This document shows, in pieces, positions 9,111-17,825 of a stretch of 64,000 bases of DNA. A program made the position numbers and the translations under genes. The first letter of the stretch is position 1; each line of letters opens with the position of its first letter. Source of the stretch: [Limnothrix rosea] IAM M-220 (GTDB lineage Bacteria > Cyanobacteriota > Cyanobacteriia > Cyanobacteriales > MRBY01); assembly GCF_001904615.1 (NCBI RefSeq), contig NZ_MRBY01000014.1:19647-83646 (forward strand), read 5' to 3'. The notes beneath the pieces were generated by a model. That model made no database searches, had not been told where the DNA came from, and saw nothing but the letters and a program-made list of their open reading frames with translations.

Positions 9111-11582
9111 TTGTCCAATTCCCATTCCGCCCATCAGAATCAATCCACTTGGTTTGAAATTTTATTTCTCGTTTTGCTGTGGCTCGGCATCAATCTCGGC
9201 GATCGCCTGTGGCTCAATCTTGATCAAAGTATGCCGGGGTGGGACGAAGCGAATCATTTAACAGGCAGCCTGAACTATATGGCGGCAATTTTTCAATTTT
9301 CAGGATGGCGAGATTTTTGGCAAGTCTCCAATAAATTTCCGCCCCTCACCTATCTTTTAGCCGTACCGTTTCAATTGATTTTCGGCAAAGGCAGTGATAA
9401 TGCCCTGATGGTGAACTGGATTTTTAGTGCCATCACCCTCTGGGCGACCTATAGTATCGGCAAACGTTTATTTAATCCCATTGTCGGGCGGTGGGCAGCG
9501 GCGATCGCCCTATTAATGCCCCGCTTTGTTTACTATCGCCTCCATTTCATTACCGACATTGCCCTGACGAGCGTCACCGTTTTAAGCTTTGCCTGCCTCA
9601 CCCATTGGTATTTTTCAGAAAAGCGTAGCTCCCAATGGCTCTGGATTTTAGCCTTTGGCTGTTGTCTAGGCATTGCCCTCATGACCAAACAAACCTGTAT
9701 GTTCTTCCTATTTGTGCCCTTACTGTGGTCAGCGGGAACCAGTATTTGGCGACGGCAATGGGAACGAATTTTACAACTTTTTTGTAGTGCCTTCGTTTCA
9801 GCTTTATTTTGGGGCGGTTGGTACAGCACGAATTTTATTTATCTGTTTAGTACCTATGAGCGGGCGAATGTCACCGCTGCGGCCAATGAAGGTGATCCGG
9901 CATTAAACACGATTCAAGCGTGGATTTACTATTGGCAAGATTTACCGAGGGCGGTGTCGTGGCTATGGCTCATTGTGCCGATTGTCGGGTTATGTCTCCA
10001 TTTTGGGAAACGCTTCCCCCGCCGCACAGAAACCTACGTTTTACCGGAAAAAGAAAGTCTCACATGGCTTGGGGTCTATTTTGTCGGGTCTTATCTAATG
10101 TTTTCAGCGCTGTACAACAAAGATCCACGCTACATCATGCCCTATCTGCCCATTGTGGGAATTTTTCTTGGCTATGGTTTAACGCAATGGCGGGGACGCT
10201 GGCTCTTTGTACGCTGGCTAACATTTGTCTGTGTGGTGGTTTTAGCGGTCGGGCGACTGTTTCCGTTACCGATTTTAAGTACTATCTTGCCGCCCAAATA
10301 TGCGGCCGACACCAATAATTATCCCCAGCCTGAAGTGATCGACAATGTGGTTCGCACCCACCCCTATACCCGTAGCAATATTGGCGTTATTCCCAGTTTA
10401 TTTTGGCTAAATCATAACAATATCAACTATTTTGGGGCGCTGCGGAAATTTCAAGTTTATGGTCGGGAACTGGGCGATCGCCCAGAAATGGTCGCCCAAG
10501 ATGCCATCGGTTTTGATTTACTGCTCACAAAAACCGGTAATAACGCTAACGCAAAACAACCGCAACTAGAACTAGCTGAACAACTAAAAAACAATCCTGA
10601 TTTTTATGTCCAAAATACTTGGCCACTGCCCGATAAGACAGAACTAACCCTTTACCAGCGGCAACGCTCCCTCGTCACTGTTGCTCATTTTGATGGGGTC
10701 AAACAACCGCTGCAATTAGATTTAGTCGATGTCCCCGATGGGGCGATCGCCGGCCAGCCGATTCCCATCACCTACAACTGGTCTGGCAATTGGGATGATC
10801 TAAAAAATGGTTTAGTTCTACTGACCTGGAGTAATGGCCAGCGTTTTTGGATCCACGACCATGCCATCGGGTTTGGGACACTCTACGACGGGCGTTTAGC
10901 AACGGCAGAACGGGATGATCGTTTTAAGGTGATCGAAAAAACCGCGATGCTTGCCCCGGCAGACTTTCCGGCGGGAACCTATAATCTACAGGCGATTTAC
11001 CTCGACCCCAACACCGGACAAACAACTCCGATCATTCAGCCGACGACCTCCATCACCATCCAAGCCGCTCCCCCTGAAACAACCCTCACACCCCTGCAAC
11101 TTGTCGAGTTAGACTGGCTTAGCCAAGAACGGGCGATCGCCCCCCAGCTAGGCGTTGGCATTGACGGTTTAGACCCACTCTTTGCCCATATTGCCCGCCT
11201 CAATCAATACGACCCCGAACAAAATTACCTTAAACAACTGGAGCAGACCTTAGGTTTCCGTCTGAGCAAAGCCCAAACGAATTCTCCGCAAATTCGCGAT
11301 TGGTATTACGCCAAAGTCCTTGCCCATGCCCTCCAAGAGGAACCCACCGAAACCCTCGCCACCCTTGAAGCATTGCGGGAACTAGAACCCGAAAATCCCT
11401 TTGTCCCTGCCTATATTGCCTTTGTAAATCTCTATAAATTTCAACCAAAAGCCGCCGAAACAGCTATCCAACAAGCCTTACAACTTGCGCCCGATGTCCC
11501 AGAATTTCAGGCGATCGCCGGAGTCTCTGCCCTCCTCCAAGGGAAACCCTTCCAAGCATGGTCACTCCTAACAAACTTGTAA
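9111..11582 (+). CDS. Membrane GT39-type glycosyltransferase with C-terminal TPR region
   Basis: A protein of 823 residues. The first half is polytopic (about ten helices between residues 14 and 400) and has the ArnT/PMT hallmark MPGWDEANH in the first loop, where an acidic pair binds the polyprenyl-phosphate sugar donor. The second half is soluble, with a beta-rich part (about 530-650) and TPR-like helices from about 720. No ATG fits before the first helix, so the TTG at 9111 is taken as start, with GGAG at 9098-9101 as ribosome binding site. The likely role is transfer of a lipid-linked sugar to an envelope acceptor; the substrate is unknown. Confidence 0.8.
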   Translation: MSNSHSAHQNQSTWFEILFLVLLWLGINLGDRLWLNLDQSMPGWDEANHLTGSLNYMAAIFQFSGWRDFWQVSNKFPPLTYLLAVPFQLIFGKGSDNALMVNWIFSAITLWATYSIGKRLFNPIVGRWAAAIALLMPRFVYYRLHFITDIALTSVTVLSFACLTHWYFSEKRSSQWLWILAFGCCLGIALMTKQTCMFFLFVPLLWSAGTSIWRRQWERILQLFCSAFVSALFWGGWYSTNFIYLFSTYERANVTAAANEGDPALNTIQAWIYYWQDLPRAVSWLWLIVPIVGLCLHFGKRFPRRTETYVLPEKESLTWLGVYFVGSYLMFSALYNKDPRYIMPYLPIVGIFLGYGLTQWRGRWLFVRWLTFVCVVVLAVGRLFPLPILSTILPPKYAADTNNYPQPEVIDNVVRTHPYTRSNIGVIPSLFWLNHNNINYFGALRKFQVYGRELGDRPEMVAQDAIGFDLLLTKTGNNANAKQPQLELAEQLKNNPDFYVQNTWPLPDKTELTLYQRQRSLVTVAHFDGVKQPLQLDLVDVPDGAIAGQPIPITYNWSGNWDDLKNGLVLLTWSNGQRFWIHDHAIGFGTLYDGRLATAERDDRFKVIEKTAMLAPADFPAGTYNLQAIYLDPNTGQTTPIIQPTTSITIQAAPPETTLTPLQLVELDWLSQERAIAPQLGVGIDGLDPLFAHIARLNQYDPEQNYLKQLEQTLGFRLSKAQTNSPQIRDWYYAKVLAHALQEEPTETLATLEALRELEPENPFVPAYIAFVNLYKFQPKAAETAIQQALQLAPDVPEFQAIAGVSALLQGKPFQAWSLLTNL

Positions 11583-11665
11583 AATCTTTCCTCTTACCCC
11601 AGAAAGACATGGGTTTTCCACCATTGTGATACCGTGAATAAAACGCTGCTCTCAAGGAAAGATGA

Positions 11666-12253
11666 ATGGTGGTACAAGTGGGACAACTCGCGCCGGACTT
11701 TACAGCTACGGCGGTATTTGAAGAAGAATTTAAAACAATCAAACTCTCCGATTATCGCGGTCAATACGTCGTTTTATTTTTCTACCCCCTCGACTTCACC
11801 TTTGTCTGTCCCACTGAAGTTGCAGCCTTCAGCGATCGCCACCAAGAATTTGCCGAACTTAACACCGAGATTTTAGGCGTATCCGTTGATAGCGAATTTG
11901 CCCACCTCGCCTGGATTCAAACCGACCGCAAAGAAGGAGGCGTTGGCGAGCTCACTTTCCCCCTAATCTCCGACCTCAGCAAGACCATTAGCGAACAATA
12001 TGGTGTCCTCGAAACCGAAGCAGGCATTGCCCTCAGAGGTTTATTTATTATTGACGGTGAAGGCATCGTGCAGCACATCACCATCAACAACTTTTCCTTT
12101 GGGCGCAGTCTTGACGAAACCCTGCGTATCCTCAAAGCAGTGCAACATGTGCAAACCCATCGTGACGAAGTTTGCCCCGTCGATTGGCAAGAAGGTGCCG
12201 CCACCATGGTGCCTGAACCCAAAGCCTCAAAGGCATATTTCTCAACCCTCTAA
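11666..12253 (+). CDS. 2-Cys peroxiredoxin (thioredoxin peroxidase)
   Basis: A protein of 195 residues beginning [12 protein letters not shown]. The peroxidatic Cys48 sits in FTFVCPTE and the resolving Cys170 in DEVCPVDWQ, the arrangement of typical 2-Cys AhpC/Prx1 enzymes that reduce hydrogen peroxide and alkyl hydroperoxides with electrons from thioredoxin. The length is normal. A second ATG four bases upstream is out of frame. It stands alone between the glycosyltransferase and a phosphatase gene. Confidence 0.95.
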   Translation: MVVQVGQLAPDFTATAVFEEEFKTIKLSDYRGQYVVLFFYPLDFTFVCPTEVAAFSDRHQEFAELNTEILGVSVDSEFAHLAWIQTDRKEGGVGELTFPLISDLSKTISEQYGVLETEAGIALRGLFIIDGEGIVQHITINNFSFGRSLDETLRILKAVQHVQTHRDEVCPVDWQEGAATMVPEPKASKAYFSTL

Positions 12254-12455
12254 TTTCGGCAAGATCAAGACAGCACAGGCGGTTTATTCAGTAGGGCAAG
12301 AAGGATTTATCTGACTCAACTCAGCCCAGAGAGTATCAAACATCCATCCAGACAAGAAAAAATCCTAAGACTTTAAAGACCATAAACGGGAAAAGTCCAC
12401 AAGATCATCTAAACTAATGCGCAAAGGTCTTTTCCTATAACAATTTCTTTGCTTA

Positions 12456-13763
12456 ATGTCTGACTCTTCCCCTAATGATGCCGTATTAAAGCTGAGTGAA
12501 TCCCATCATGACTGGGAGGCGATCGCCAGCTGCGAATTATTTCAGGGAGTCCAGCCAACCTTACTAAAAGACCTAATTCAAAAATGTTCTATCCAAGTCT
12601 TTCCCGCCGGTTCTAGCATTACCGAACCCGGCCAAGAAAACCACACCCTCTACATTTTGCTGTCAGGTCATCTCATGGTGTACCTCGCCGAACGGGAAGA
12701 TGCGGTGTTAAATCCCGATATGGGTTTTCGGATTCCGGTTGGTGAATGCATTGGCGAAATGTCCATCATTGAGAATATGCCCGTTTCTGCCTATGTGGTC
12801 GCCGCCACAGAATGCCGTCTGCTAAGCATTCCAGAAAGCATCTTTTGGGACGAGCTCATGTCTTGGCCAGAGGTGGTCAAAAGTTTACTCACAGGCCTGT
12901 CTAGCCGGATGCGTCGCCTCGATAAAGTGGCCATTAAAACCCTCGAAGAACGCCTGAGATTTGAGCAGATTGAGCGGGATTTAAAAGCCGCAGCGCAAAT
13001 TCAATCCAATATTTTGCCCCAAGAAAAACCCCTCTTAGCCCAATATCCCCAGATTGATGTTGCCGCCAGTATCGAACCAGCCCGGGAAGTGGGCGGTGAT
13101 TTTTTTGATACATTTCCCATCGATGAAAATACAGTGGGTTTGGCGATCGGGGATGTGTCTGGTAAAGGGATTCCGGCCGCCCTATTTATGATTCGCGCCG
13201 TCACCATTTTGCGTGCCAGTATTGCGCGGTTAAATATTCAAGATGAAAACCTCGCTTCAATTTTTTCATCTATTAATCGTCAACTTTGTGAGAGTAATAT
13301 CAATTGTCTATTTGTGACGATCTTTTTCGGTATTCTCGATGTCAAAACTGGTAAATTAACCTACGTTCATGGTGGTCACAATCGTCCTTTCCTCAAACGG
13401 GTGAATGAAACTCCCCAGATGATTCCAATCCCTGACGGTATGCTTTTAGGTATTTTTGAGGAGGCGGAATATGAGCTAGCAGAATTGACTCTAAACAGCG
13501 GTGATTTGCTGGTGATGTATACCGACGGTGTGACGGAGGCGCGGGATCGCGATGGTCAGTTTTTTATGGAAGAGCGCGTCATTAATATTTTAGATGAACT
13601 ACCCACAGCCATTGCCTCGACGGATATTGTTGGGATTTTAGGCAATCGCGTTAAGCATTTTACGCAGCAAATGCCCCAATCTGATGACATCACAATTATG
13701 ACTCTGCGTTATCACGGCTCACCATCGACAGCGGCAACTAACGTTACACCAGAAACTTTCTAA
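12456..13763 (+). CDS. cNMP-binding domain fused to PP2C/SpoIIE-type phosphatase
   Basis: A 435-residue signalling protein. Residues about 20-145 form a CRP-like cyclic-nucleotide-binding domain (LFQGVQPTLLKDL, GECIGEMSIIE). A helical linker (about 150-190) leads to an RsbU/SpoIIE phosphatase domain at 200-425, with metal-site motifs GGDFFD, GDVSGKG and a late Asp in QSDDITIM. Such enzymes dephosphorylate anti-sigma-factor antagonists or similar Ser/Thr phosphoproteins. cNMP control is inferred from the fusion. No partner kinase or antagonist is adjacent. Confidence 0.88.
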   Translation: MSDSSPNDAVLKLSESHHDWEAIASCELFQGVQPTLLKDLIQKCSIQVFPAGSSITEPGQENHTLYILLSGHLMVYLAEREDAVLNPDMGFRIPVGECIGEMSIIENMPVSAYVVAATECRLLSIPESIFWDELMSWPEVVKSLLTGLSSRMRRLDKVAIKTLEERLRFEQIERDLKAAAQIQSNILPQEKPLLAQYPQIDVAASIEPAREVGGDFFDTFPIDENTVGLAIGDVSGKGIPAALFMIRAVTILRASIARLNIQDENLASIFSSINRQLCESNINCLFVTIFFGILDVKTGKLTYVHGGHNRPFLKRVNETPQMIPIPDGMLLGIFEEAEYELAELTLNSGDLLVMYTDGVTEARDRDGQFFMEERVINILDELPTAIASTDIVGILGNRVKHFTQQMPQSDDITIMTLRYHGSPSTAATNVTPETF

Positions 13764-13808
13764 TTTGTGGCACATCGATTTGTGGCATGTCGATTTGTGG
13801 CACATTTC
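13764..13808 (+). repeat. Three tandem 15-bp repeats directly after stop codon
   Basis: Three units of TTTGTGGCAYRTCGA lie at 13764-13778, 13779-13793 and 13794-13808, the last one diverged at its end. They begin with the base after the TAA stop of the phosphatase gene. They form no hairpin with a T-run, so they are not an obvious terminator. Confidence 0.75.
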
Positions 13809-14090
13809 ATATTATTAGTTTTTTTTTAAATGGAAAAAGCTTTTAATTGATATATAGATCGATTTCTATGGTGAGGAAGTCCCTAGCCTGAGAAAGGCGA
13901 TCGCCAATGTAACAGACTATTATTTAACAGATTATCAATATCATTTCTAGCAACAAGACCCATAATAAATGCGGCGATGAATAACTTATTTTAGGTCACA
14001 GAAATAAGCGTTACTTTCATTTAGGGAAAATCAGCTCTAGCTTGTGAAGATTTTGCAGGAAAAATATTAGAGTATGGGTGGCGTTAAACA
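13809..14090. other. Intergenic region, no gene seen
   Basis: Together with the tandem repeat this gap spans 327 bases. It is AT-rich, with one HIP1 octamer near 13900. No open frame with family features and no clear RNA fold was seen. It must contain the promoter of the downstream DUF218 gene. Confidence 0.5.
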
Positions 14091-14714
14091 GTGAAAAACG
14101 CATTTTTAAGATTACAAACTAGTAAACAACTTGCACTTGTTTCGCGGGCATTGCTCTTTCTGATCAGTGGGGTCATCGTTATTGCAGTTTCTTCTGGTGT
14201 GAGGATTGCCACCTACCCACAAGATAATTACCAGGGAACCTATGATTGCGCCATCGTGCTCGGTGCTGCGGTTGATGTGTCAGTACCCACGCCCGTTTTT
14301 GAAGCTCGCATTCAGCATGGTGTGGATCTGTATCACCGGAAAATTGTCCGTAATCTCATTTTTACCGGAGGACTAGGGGATGGCGATCGCCTTTCCGAAG
14401 GTGAAGTAGGAGCAGTCTATGCAGAGCAACAACAAATTCCTCGTCATCATATCTTCTTTGAAGAACAGTCAAAAACGACCCCACAAAATTTGATTGAAGC
14501 GCAAAAGATGATGGTCGAAAATAATCTAAATTCGGCAATTATTGTCTCCGATCATTTTCATTTACAGCGCAGTTTTATGGTTGCCTATTCGTTAGGAATG
14601 GAGGCAGGCACTTCAGCAACACACTATTCGAGATATCGTTCGTGGAAAACAAAATTCCCCTTCCTTTTACGCGAGGTTTATTTCTCAATTAAATTCAAAT
14701 TTCTTCATGGATAA
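14091..14714 (+). CDS. DUF218 (YdcF/SanA-like) membrane protein
   Basis: A 207-residue protein from a GTG start; no in-frame ATG lies close upstream. Residues 18-38 form one membrane segment (ALLFLISGVIVIAV). The rest is a DUF218 domain with the family motifs DCAIVLGAA, FTGGLG and IIVSDHFH. DUF218 proteins such as SanA and YdcF are linked to envelope integrity and nucleotide binding, but their reaction is unsettled. The domain probably faces the periplasm. It converges with the aldo/keto reductase gene. Confidence 0.8.
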   Translation: MKNAFLRLQTSKQLALVSRALLFLISGVIVIAVSSGVRIATYPQDNYQGTYDCAIVLGAAVDVSVPTPVFEARIQHGVDLYHRKIVRNLIFTGGLGDGDRLSEGEVGAVYAEQQQIPRHHIFFEEQSKTTPQNLIEAQKMMVENNLNSAIIVSDHFHLQRSFMVAYSLGMEAGTSATHYSRYRSWKTKFPFLLREVYFSIKFKFLHG

Positions 14715-14747
14715 ACTTTTTTAGGAGCCATGCAATTCCCCCAAATC

Positions 14748-15929
14748 CTAACTTTGAGAGAGACGCTTTACTTCTGATGCCCCTAACAATTCATCTGCTT
14801 CTTTGAGCGCTTGGGGAATTTTGTCGCGGTGGGGACTGAGACGAATGGCGTTGGTAATATCATGCTCCGCCAATCTATCGGCTTTATATCCCGGAAACCA
14901 GTGACTACCATTGCCCATGAGGTTATAACGTGCTTGCCCATACTCAATCATGTCGTAGGCGATCGCCAGATTTCTTAGCCAAAGAATAGTCGGAATATTG
15001 ATATGACCCGGCGTGTGTTCATAACGCGGTAAGCCGACTTTCCACGTCTTTACCCAGTCTTCCCCAAGGGTGGCGATCGCCCGATTTTCTAAACGCGCCA
15101 AAATATCCGGCAAAATTTCATCCGCTTTATCGAGCAAGGGCAAAACCTTGAGGTGCTCATCAAAATCGCTCGGACGTGCCGCCCCCAAACTCAAAGTATG
15201 TACCTGCGGGTGGGATAAACAAAATAAATCATTAAACACCATGGGATGTAGAGGCTCACAGAGATCCCTTAATATCTGTGGCGGATCATAGAGATGCCCC
15301 CCCTTATCCGACGGACTAATAATAAACACGCCCATATCGTGACGCGTCGCCGCCTGAACAGCCTCCCAATTATCCTGATTAATCCAATACCAATGGAGAT
15401 TGACATAATCAAGCTCCCCCGTTTCAATGGTTTTGACAATCATGTCCGTCGCGCCATGGGTCGAGAAACCCACATGACGAATGCGTCCTTCCCGTTGAAA
15501 GTCCCGCACAACTTCTAAACAACCACCCTTACGAAACGTATAGTCATATTGCTCTTGGGTATTAATGCCGTGAATACCAAAAAGATCAATGTAATCGAGC
15601 TGTAAATAATTTAGAGATTTTTCTATTTGCGCCCGAAACTCCTCAGGATTAGCCTTTGGAGCACCTTTTGTTTGGATAATCATCTCCTCGCGGGGAAATT
15701 GGGACAAGACCCACCCCAACTGCATTTCTGAGGTGCCATAGCCCCTCGCCGTTTCGATGTGGTTAATGCCAAGTTCCAGCGATCGCCGAATCACCGCCAC
15801 AAGATTTTTTTGATTTTCGTCAGGAATATTGGCGGGAGGCTGATCCTGCCACTTAAATTGATATCGCATACCGCCACAAGAAAAGACGGGCATTGGCAGT
15901 TCAGTTCGACCAAAACGACGGTATCGCAT
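14748..15929 (-). CDS. Aldo/keto reductase family protein
   Basis: A 393-residue AKR starting MRYRRFGRTELPMPV. Tetrad positions can be placed: Tyr64 (ARGYG), Lys88 (IIQTKG) and His120 (LFGIHG) are present. The usual catalytic Asp is Glu59 (HIETARGYG), a conservative but uncommon change. The C-terminal 110 residues extend past the TIM barrel and have no ferredoxin-type Cys cluster, unlike some AKRs of this size. NADPH-dependent carbonyl reduction is the family activity; substrate unknown. Single gene, with a GT4 gene upstream. Confidence 0.85.
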   Translation of the reverse strand: MRYRRFGRTELPMPVFSCGGMRYQFKWQDQPPANIPDENQKNLVAVIRRSLELGINHIETARGYGTSEMQLGWVLSQFPREEMIIQTKGAPKANPEEFRAQIEKSLNYLQLDYIDLFGIHGINTQEQYDYTFRKGGCLEVVRDFQREGRIRHVGFSTHGATDMIVKTIETGELDYVNLHWYWINQDNWEAVQAATRHDMGVFIISPSDKGGHLYDPPQILRDLCEPLHPMVFNDLFCLSHPQVHTLSLGAARPSDFDEHLKVLPLLDKADEILPDILARLENRAIATLGEDWVKTWKVGLPRYEHTPGHINIPTILWLRNLAIAYDMIEYGQARYNLMGNGSHWFPGYKADRLAEHDITNAIRLSPHRDKIPQALKEADELLGASEVKRLSQS

Positions 15930-16177
15930 AAAGCTCTAAATAATTTAATCAACTCCTGTAAAGTGATTTTAAACAAAATCTAATAGATAAGGCATCAGCC
16001 TGTTTGCCCCTAAGGCTTTGACTAAAAATTTATTTTTCATCTGAGATTTTAGAGACAAGGGGATTTTGGCAATATTTGCATTGCTCTCACCAAAACTGGT
16101 GGACTAGGGTAATCTTCCCGTCACCATGTCACCATGACAGGCTATGTGATTGAAATTACGCCAAACACAGAATTTCG

Positions 16178-17608
16178 CTAGACAAAATCTGCCCGCGATC
16201 GCCGAACCAATAAACCCGCCCTCACCAAACTATCTAACTGCTGACGACTTAAACCACTGGCCGATTCCGCCTGCTCCACAGTCAGAGAATGTTGGCTATC
16301 AAGATTCGAACATTGCAACAACTGCTGCAACACCTCATTTTGCACATAGCCATCAAGATAATCATTGTAATAACCCTGAGTCCCCCGATAACACCAAGCC
16401 GGAACAGCCAACCGATCCGCAGCATGCCAAGGAGGAGCAGCCCTTTCCGGCAAAGGCTTGAGGCAGCGCGTTTGAGTGAGCACTGTGTCATGGTCTTCCA
16501 CCATTTGCTGCTGATTGTAATGCTCGCGGATATACTGACGACCAATGTCAGGATCAGGAGGATCTTGTAACAATCTCTCTAGGGCATCCACCGCCGCATC
16601 GGCATCTCCCGGATCAACCTTGGCAACAATCGACTCCGGCAAGCTAGAGCGGTAGGCCGCCACCCTCGTCAAAATTGGCGGCGTTCCACAGGCTAAAGAT
16701 TCCATATGGACATTACCAAACGTCTCAGGGAATGTGCCCAAACAGAAAGTCACCCGTCCCAAACTAAAGTAGGCCGGTAAATCCTTACTTTCTAACCAAG
16801 GATGAAAAATTAACAAGTCATCAATGCCGCGCTCTTGGGCATAGGGCAAAATCAGATCATAGGTGTCCGAATCATTTTCCGACGCACCATCATGCCACTT
16901 AGGAATCAACAACCGCAGGCGATCGCCCTGCTTACCATGACGTTGTCGATATAAAGCCAAAACATCCAAAACATTGTAAATGCCCTTACGGGGGTCAGGC
17001 CGATGGGGATAGAGCAAAGGAATCACATCATCCGGAATGCCAAATCGACGAGCAAGGGGCTGCGGATCAACAGGCTGCAACAGATCCAAATCAAAGCCAT
17101 TGGGAATGACCGTCATACGTTCCGTGATCTGGGGGCAGAAAATAGACATCGTATCCACCGCACAGTCACGCATGTAGTTAGAATTTAGCAACAGATGATC
17201 ACGACGGAAATTTAAGCCATTCCCCAACGTATCAGAGTAAATAAAGTTGCGAAACGAAATCACTGTGGGGATCTTTTCGTACAAAAAGTGAAACGGCAAC
17301 ACCGCATCAAGTATGTAGAGCACATCAGCAGTAGCCAAAATCTCTTGGGTATCGAGAATGAGATGGGTCAGATTGTAGGGAGTAGTATTACAAATTTCGG
17401 GGAAGTGCTGTACGGGCAAAATGGGGAGAACTTCGACACCTTCCGCCAAGGTAAAAGGCTCATGGCAATTAGCACGGGCAGAACTGAGAATGCGGACGCG
17501 ATGGCCTAATTGCCCTAAATATCGCACCACCTTTCCCAAGCTCTGTTGCGCTCCACCAGTGGTGTGCTTTGGGAAGAAGGGAATTCCAGAGAAAAAAACG
17601 ATTTCCAC
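16178..17608 (-). CDS. GT4-family glycosyltransferase with C-terminal helical extension
   Basis: A 476-residue protein from a GTG start at 17608; a stop lies six codons upstream in frame. The N-terminus (TTGGAQQSLGKVVRYLGQLGH) and the motifs VIPNGFD, HRPDPRKG and ETFGNVHMESLACG are those of GT-B retaining glycosyltransferases of family GT4, which use nucleotide sugars. After about residue 390 comes an extension with a helix-turn-helix-like tail (SLTVEQAESASGLSRQQLDS) that is not part of the catalytic fold. Donor and acceptor are unknown; cell-surface polysaccharide synthesis is plausible. Confidence 0.85.
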   Translation of the reverse strand: MEIVFFSGIPFFPKHTTGGAQQSLGKVVRYLGQLGHRVRILSSARANCHEPFTLAEGVEVLPILPVQHFPEICNTTPYNLTHLILDTQEILATADVLYILDAVLPFHFLYEKIPTVISFRNFIYSDTLGNGLNFRRDHLLLNSNYMRDCAVDTMSIFCPQITERMTVIPNGFDLDLLQPVDPQPLARRFGIPDDVIPLLYPHRPDPRKGIYNVLDVLALYRQRHGKQGDRLRLLIPKWHDGASENDSDTYDLILPYAQERGIDDLLIFHPWLESKDLPAYFSLGRVTFCLGTFPETFGNVHMESLACGTPPILTRVAAYRSSLPESIVAKVDPGDADAAVDALERLLQDPPDPDIGRQYIREHYNQQQMVEDHDTVLTQTRCLKPLPERAAPPWHAADRLAVPAWCYRGTQGYYNDYLDGYVQNEVLQQLLQCSNLDSQHSLTVEQAESASGLSRQQLDSLVRAGLLVRRSRADFV

Positions 17609-17825
17609 AGCGACTCGATACTAAATTTTTCTTGAATCATGTCATCGTAACGTAATATCCGAGCCTCGCCGGCTCCACTCAACATATTTCTCTTTTTTTG
17701 ATCGGTAGTCATGATACTTAATAAATTTAAAAGCAGGTATCGCGACCACAATAGTGATGCCATTAAGGGATAGATTGACCAATGGCGCGGAAAACTTGCC
17801 AGAAATCGGCCTTGGTTCTGGAGGC

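Noticed and set aside
16150..16461. Plus-strand 103-residue Pro/Gln-rich frame
   Set aside because: It lies opposite the end of the GT4 gene and its low-complexity composition is a reading-frame artefact.
17515..17763. 82-residue frame upstream of the GT4 gene, as sign of a frameshifted N-terminus
   Set aside because: The GT4 protein already starts with the normal family N-terminus, and the extra frame adds nothing homologous.
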